In this document: positions 60,973 through 64,000 of the stretch, piece by piece
Numbering within the stretch: the first letter of the stretch is position 1
Layout of the letters: each line of letters begins with the position of its first letter
NCBI GenBank assembly: GCA_040754255.1
Contig: JBFMDA010000001.1
Location: forward strand, 1 to 64,000
DNA length: 64,000 nt
DNA from: SURF-25 sp040754255
GTDB lineage: Bacteria; Omnitrophota; Gorgyraeia; Gygaellales; Profunditerraquicolaceae
Reading direction: 5' to 3'
Program-made: the position numbers and the translations under genes
The notes under the pieces: model-generated
The model's database searches: none
Seen by the model: only the letters and a program-made list of their open reading frames with translations
What the model was told of the DNA's origin: nothing

Positions 60973-62311
60973 AATCACTCTACGCAAAATTCCTTATCCT
61001 TACAAAGCCGCCTTGGCCATATGTAGCGATTTAGATAAAATAAATCGTGAAAAATTTGACCAAATACACGACTTTCTTTCCTCGAATAAGCCTACTTTAC
61101 TTGGTAATGGACTAGAATTAGAAATCGCGGATTCATTCTGGATGTACTCCTCTAGCAGTGACACAGTAAACGCTTTTTCATATTTTGAAGGAATAAGTGA
61201 AAAACCTTCTTATAATGCGATTAAAATTGAAGAAATGATTTCAGCCGGTTTTATAGACTCTTTGCATACTTACGGAGATTTCAGCGAATACCCGGGCTTT
61301 AATCGCGAATTGGCAAAGCGTGCCTTAGCCCAAATGCATAAAAAAAACATGAAGATCTCTGTATGGATTAATCATGGGAATATACATAATTTTCAGAATA
61401 TCGGGATTAAAACAGCTCTTGGAGATGTAGAATATATTTCTGCCGTTGATGGCGGTAAAAGAAAGTGTATTGAGTATCATGCTGACTTAACGCTTCCCTT
61501 CGGATTTAAGTACTTATGGATTGATGAACTTACTGAAATTGTAGGTCAGGAAAGGCCATGTGGGATAATTGAAGCAGTTTTTTCAAAGCTATTTGAATCT
61601 AAGCCTACGAAGTCACTTTTCCACAAGTTAATGCTAATCTTGGTTCCATTTTTATTAATTCTTCAAAATAAATTATCTTTGAAACTAAAAATAAATGTAG
61701 TCCTGAATAAACTATTTCCAAAAGCCTTTAATGGTAACAATGATTTAATAAAAGTAATTACGTTGAGGGACGGTCAAAAAGCTTATTCTTTCAAAAGATA
61801 TGGACGTTTCGGGGTTGATAATGCCGATGCCCTGCCTAAGCTTTTGTCTAAGCCTACTTTGAAAAAATTAAAACATAATATGGGAATTATGGTACTATTT
61901 GTGCATCTTGCTAAAAGTGATAACCAGAAAAATATCTTTTCTACCCAAGCTTGTGATGCTCTGCGATATCTTTCAGCTCAAGAAAAGAGCGGACAGATAT
62001 ATGTAACTACTACTAGTAAACTATTGCATTATACTGTTTTGAAAAAATTTTTGAAATGGAGGGCCCAACATAGACCCGATGAAATAGAGATTATCATAGA
62101 AAAAGTAGAGGATCCTGTGTACGGAGATTACATCCCTACCGTACAACAACTACAAGGAATTACTTTTTATGTACCGGATGCCCAAAAAATATCTGTAAGT
62201 ATTAATGGTAACAAAATACCTGTAAGCCGGAACTTACCTGATTTTACCGGTAAAGAATCCGTAACCATTCCGTTAACCCGGCTTAAGTACCCGAACAATA
62301 TAAATGCATAG
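60962..62311 (+). CDS. NodB-like polysaccharide deacetylase-fold protein
   Basis: 449 residues. PYKAALAICSDLDKIN (about 14-29) resembles the first Asp motif of NodB deacetylases, and DSLHTYGDFSEY and VWINHGNIHNFQ (His motifs) follow. Not a close match to any family I recall; a central hydrophobic segment (about 216-236, LMLILVPFLLILQ) may be a membrane span. Possibly modifies the polymer during or after export. A Pro/Val-rich C-terminus (about 390-445) looks beta-rich. Confidence 0.5.
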   Translation: MKDKITLRKIPYPYKAALAICSDLDKINREKFDQIHDFLSSNKPTLLGNGLELEIADSFWMYSSSSDTVNAFSYFEGISEKPSYNAIKIEEMISAGFIDSLHTYGDFSEYPGFNRELAKRALAQMHKKNMKISVWINHGNIHNFQNIGIKTALGDVEYISAVDGGKRKCIEYHADLTLPFGFKYLWIDELTEIVGQERPCGIIEAVFSKLFESKPTKSLFHKLMLILVPFLLILQNKLSLKLKINVVLNKLFPKAFNGNNDLIKVITLRDGQKAYSFKRYGRFGVDNADALPKLLSKPTLKKLKHNMGIMVLFVHLAKSDNQKNIFSTQACDALRYLSAQEKSGQIYVTTTSKLLHYTVLKKFLKWRAQHRPDEIEIIIEKVEDPVYGDYIPTVQQLQGITFYVPDAQKISVSINGNKIPVSRNLPDFTGKESVTIPLTRLKYPNNINA

Positions 62312-64000
62312 ATTAATTCTATTATTAGCTATTTTTCTTAATACAGTAGGTTTTAGTATTGCCGGCAATATTCCTATTGAGGAAGACGGCAAAAATATTC
62401 TAAGTTCCCACCCTAGGATCTTTATTAATTCATTTAATATTGGAGAGCATCGAGAAAAGGTACAGTGGCTGCTTAGTGATCCTTTTGAGCGATTAATAAA
62501 ATCGAAGCAAACCAAGGTCCCGCAAAGATTGACGCGCCTGAAAGACTATATCTATAAAAATGCGTATCTTTACCAAATAACGGGAGATAAAAAGTGGGCA
62601 GAACATGTTATCGAAGCCATGGAGCAACTTCCAAAATCGCTTCAGGCTTATGGAAGCAACGAAGATAGTAGCTTTGCTCATGCCTTAGAGGCATGGTCCA
62701 TAGGATTTGACTGGTGTTATGATCAGATAGTCGCATCTGGTAAAAAAGATCAGTTCGTTACATGGATAAATAATTATTTTTTAAAAGTACGCGATAATTT
62801 AAGTATTTTACCTGATTTTCATAATTACGCCAGTCAAGACGAATTCGCTATTCTCGCTGCCGGCCTCGCCACTTACGGCGACAATCCGCAAGCGCCTCAC
62901 TATATCAACCTGGCAAAAGATATTATGGAAAGAGGCAAAGAAAGAAATGGGATAGTTTATAATGTAGCCGAATCTATTAAGTTTGTTGATGGAACCTGCA
63001 ATTGGGAAGGAGTAACATATGGCAGGCAGCAGTTGTTTAATTATTTTAAATATGCTGAAGCCTGGAGAACTGCAACGAATAATACAATAAACCCCTGGCA
63101 GGGCGTTTTTGCTAAATTGGAAAACGCCGGTTATTATATAATATACAGCCTGAGGCCCGATGATAAATTCGAAAATTTAGCCGACATATCTTATCCGCGT
63201 ATTTCATATTATGACATAAATAACCTTGCTGCCCTTGAGAGCCGGTTCAAAAACGGCTATTTCACTGCTTTTATCAATAAATATTATCGTTGGAGTAGCG
63301 GTAAACTTATAACAGATATTTGGCTTGGCCGTTTTGACTCATCCTTGGTTTATTATCTTTTATGGTATGACCCGAAGATAAAAGAAAAGGACCTCGAAGA
63401 ACTTCCAAAAACAAGAAAATTTGGCGATGTAATTATAATGAGAACGGGTTTTAAGAAAACCGATACAATGCTATCCTTTAAAAGCGGAATCCATTGGGGC
63501 TTTCATTCGCAGCTTGACCATGGTTCTTTTACGATATACAAAGATGTGCCCCTGGCGATTGATAGCGGTTACTATGACAGTTGGGGCTCGGGTAAAGAAC
63601 ACAATTGGAGCTATTGGAAAAGAACTATTGCCCACAACTCCCTTCTTATTTATGATGCAACAGAGAAACGGGTTACCTATCCAAGAAACAATATCTGCAG
63701 CAATGACGGAGGCCAAAGAATGGCTTTTATAACATTTTCGCCTCCATATATTAAAACGGGGAGTACTAATAAACCGGTAAGCATTCAACATTTAAACAAA
63801 CATCTTGAAGAATTCTTAATGGGAACATTCAGTGCTTACGAATTCACTAGTAGCTATGATTACGTTAAAACAGATATTACTAAAGCATATAATAATGTGT
63901 ACAGTGGAAAAGGGACAAACCAGCCAAGGAAAGTAGATTTAGTACAGAGAGAGTTTGTATATTTAAAACCAGATATTGTCGTTGTTTTCGACAAAGTATA
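62304..64000 (+). CDS. Heparinase II/III-like protein, 3' partial
   Basis: The frame from ATG at 62304 is open for 565 codons to the edge and has no stop in the window. Signal peptide about 1-22 (LLLAIFLNTVGFSIA). An alpha-toroid-like part (YIYKNAYLYQITGDKKWAE, WSIGFDWCYD) leads to the beta domain with HWGFHSQLDHGSF, DSGYYDSWG and RTIAHNSLLI, the marks of heparinase II/III lyases of exopolysaccharide loci. It probably trims the uronic or amino-sugar polymer in the periplasm. Eight-base overlap with the upstream gene. Confidence 0.85.
   Translation, partial: MHRLILLLAIFLNTVGFSIAGNIPIEEDGKNILSSHPRIFINSFNIGEHREKVQWLLSDPFERLIKSKQTKVPQRLTRLKDYIYKNAYLYQITGDKKWAEHVIEAMEQLPKSLQAYGSNEDSSFAHALEAWSIGFDWCYDQIVASGKKDQFVTWINNYFLKVRDNLSILPDFHNYASQDEFAILAAGLATYGDNPQAPHYINLAKDIMERGKERNGIVYNVAESIKFVDGTCNWEGVTYGRQQLFNYFKYAEAWRTATNNTINPWQGVFAKLENAGYYIIYSLRPDDKFENLADISYPRISYYDINNLAALESRFKNGYFTAFINKYYRWSSGKLITDIWLGRFDSSLVYYLLWYDPKIKEKDLEELPKTRKFGDVIIMRTGFKKTDTMLSFKSGIHWGFHSQLDHGSFTIYKDVPLAIDSGYYDSWGSGKEHNWSYWKRTIAHNSLLIYDATEKRVTYPRNNICSNDGGQRMAFITFSPPYIKTGSTNKPVSIQHLNKHLEEFLMGTFSAYEFTSSYDYVKTDITKAYNNVYSGKGTNQPRKVDLVQREFVYLKPDIVVVFDKV

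Overview
The window looks like a contiguous piece of a bacterial chromosome from the PVC superphylum, most likely Candidatus Omnitrophota. The evidence is the 'small basic protein' at 4937-5236 (a PVC marker family), the mix of single-copy housekeeping genes, an exosortase-type exopolysaccharide locus, and a very dense load of short degenerate tandem repeats between genes. The phylum call is inference from gene content; no rRNA gene is present.

Layout. 1-9.1 kb: a compact run with many ATGA overlaps holds an AAA ATPase (cut at the left edge), phosphoesterase, HIT protein, dGTPase, GAF/HD-GYP, SPOR protein, small basic protein, SH3 protein, M50 protease and aroB; it converges on a reverse-strand GspB-like/ExeA-like pair. 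9.1-36.2 kb: mainly information processing and central metabolism (guaB3-guaA, dnaE, HU, hisS, aspS, LysM lipoprotein, phoH, HDIG protein, ybeY, recO, polX, apbE, mgtE, panB, PilZ-PilT fusion, glyS, ppdK, sigma factor, apt). 36.3-36.6 kb: tRNA-Arg(CCT) with a 17-bp copy of its 3' end downstream. 36.7-43.7 kb: lipoprotein, porin with a strong terminator, GH57 glycosidase, a four-helix-bundle gene flanked by inverted repeats, a membrane-anchored jelly-roll-like protein, a ParA ATPase fused to a glycogen-binding domain, a K/R/P-rich protein and a small membrane protein. 43.9-64 kb: an AT-richer exopolysaccharide operon behind a sigma-54 promoter: regulator, export protein, Wzz, ATPase, tyrosine kinase, coiled-coil protein, two PaaK-like ligases, double GNAT protein, ATP-grasp, two glycosyltransferases, UDP-GlcNAc epimerase, flippase, O-antigen ligase, NodB-like protein and a heparinase-like protein open to the right edge.

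The two most unusual things are: (1) the ParA-CBM48 fusion in a glycan-handling neighbourhood, which suggests a system that positions or segregates polysaccharide granules; and (2) at least five repeat families of unrelated sequence that share a 7-bp degenerate tandem period (plus a 6-bp family), are often arranged as inverted arrays ending TTCGTA...TACGAA, often abut start codons, and in several places are read through as protein. Other oddities are an AspRS lacking the GAD insertion domain, a YbeY with an altered third zinc ligand, and a PilZ-PilT fusion with a changed Walker B motif.

All calls come from reading the sequence and from memory of families; no search was run.
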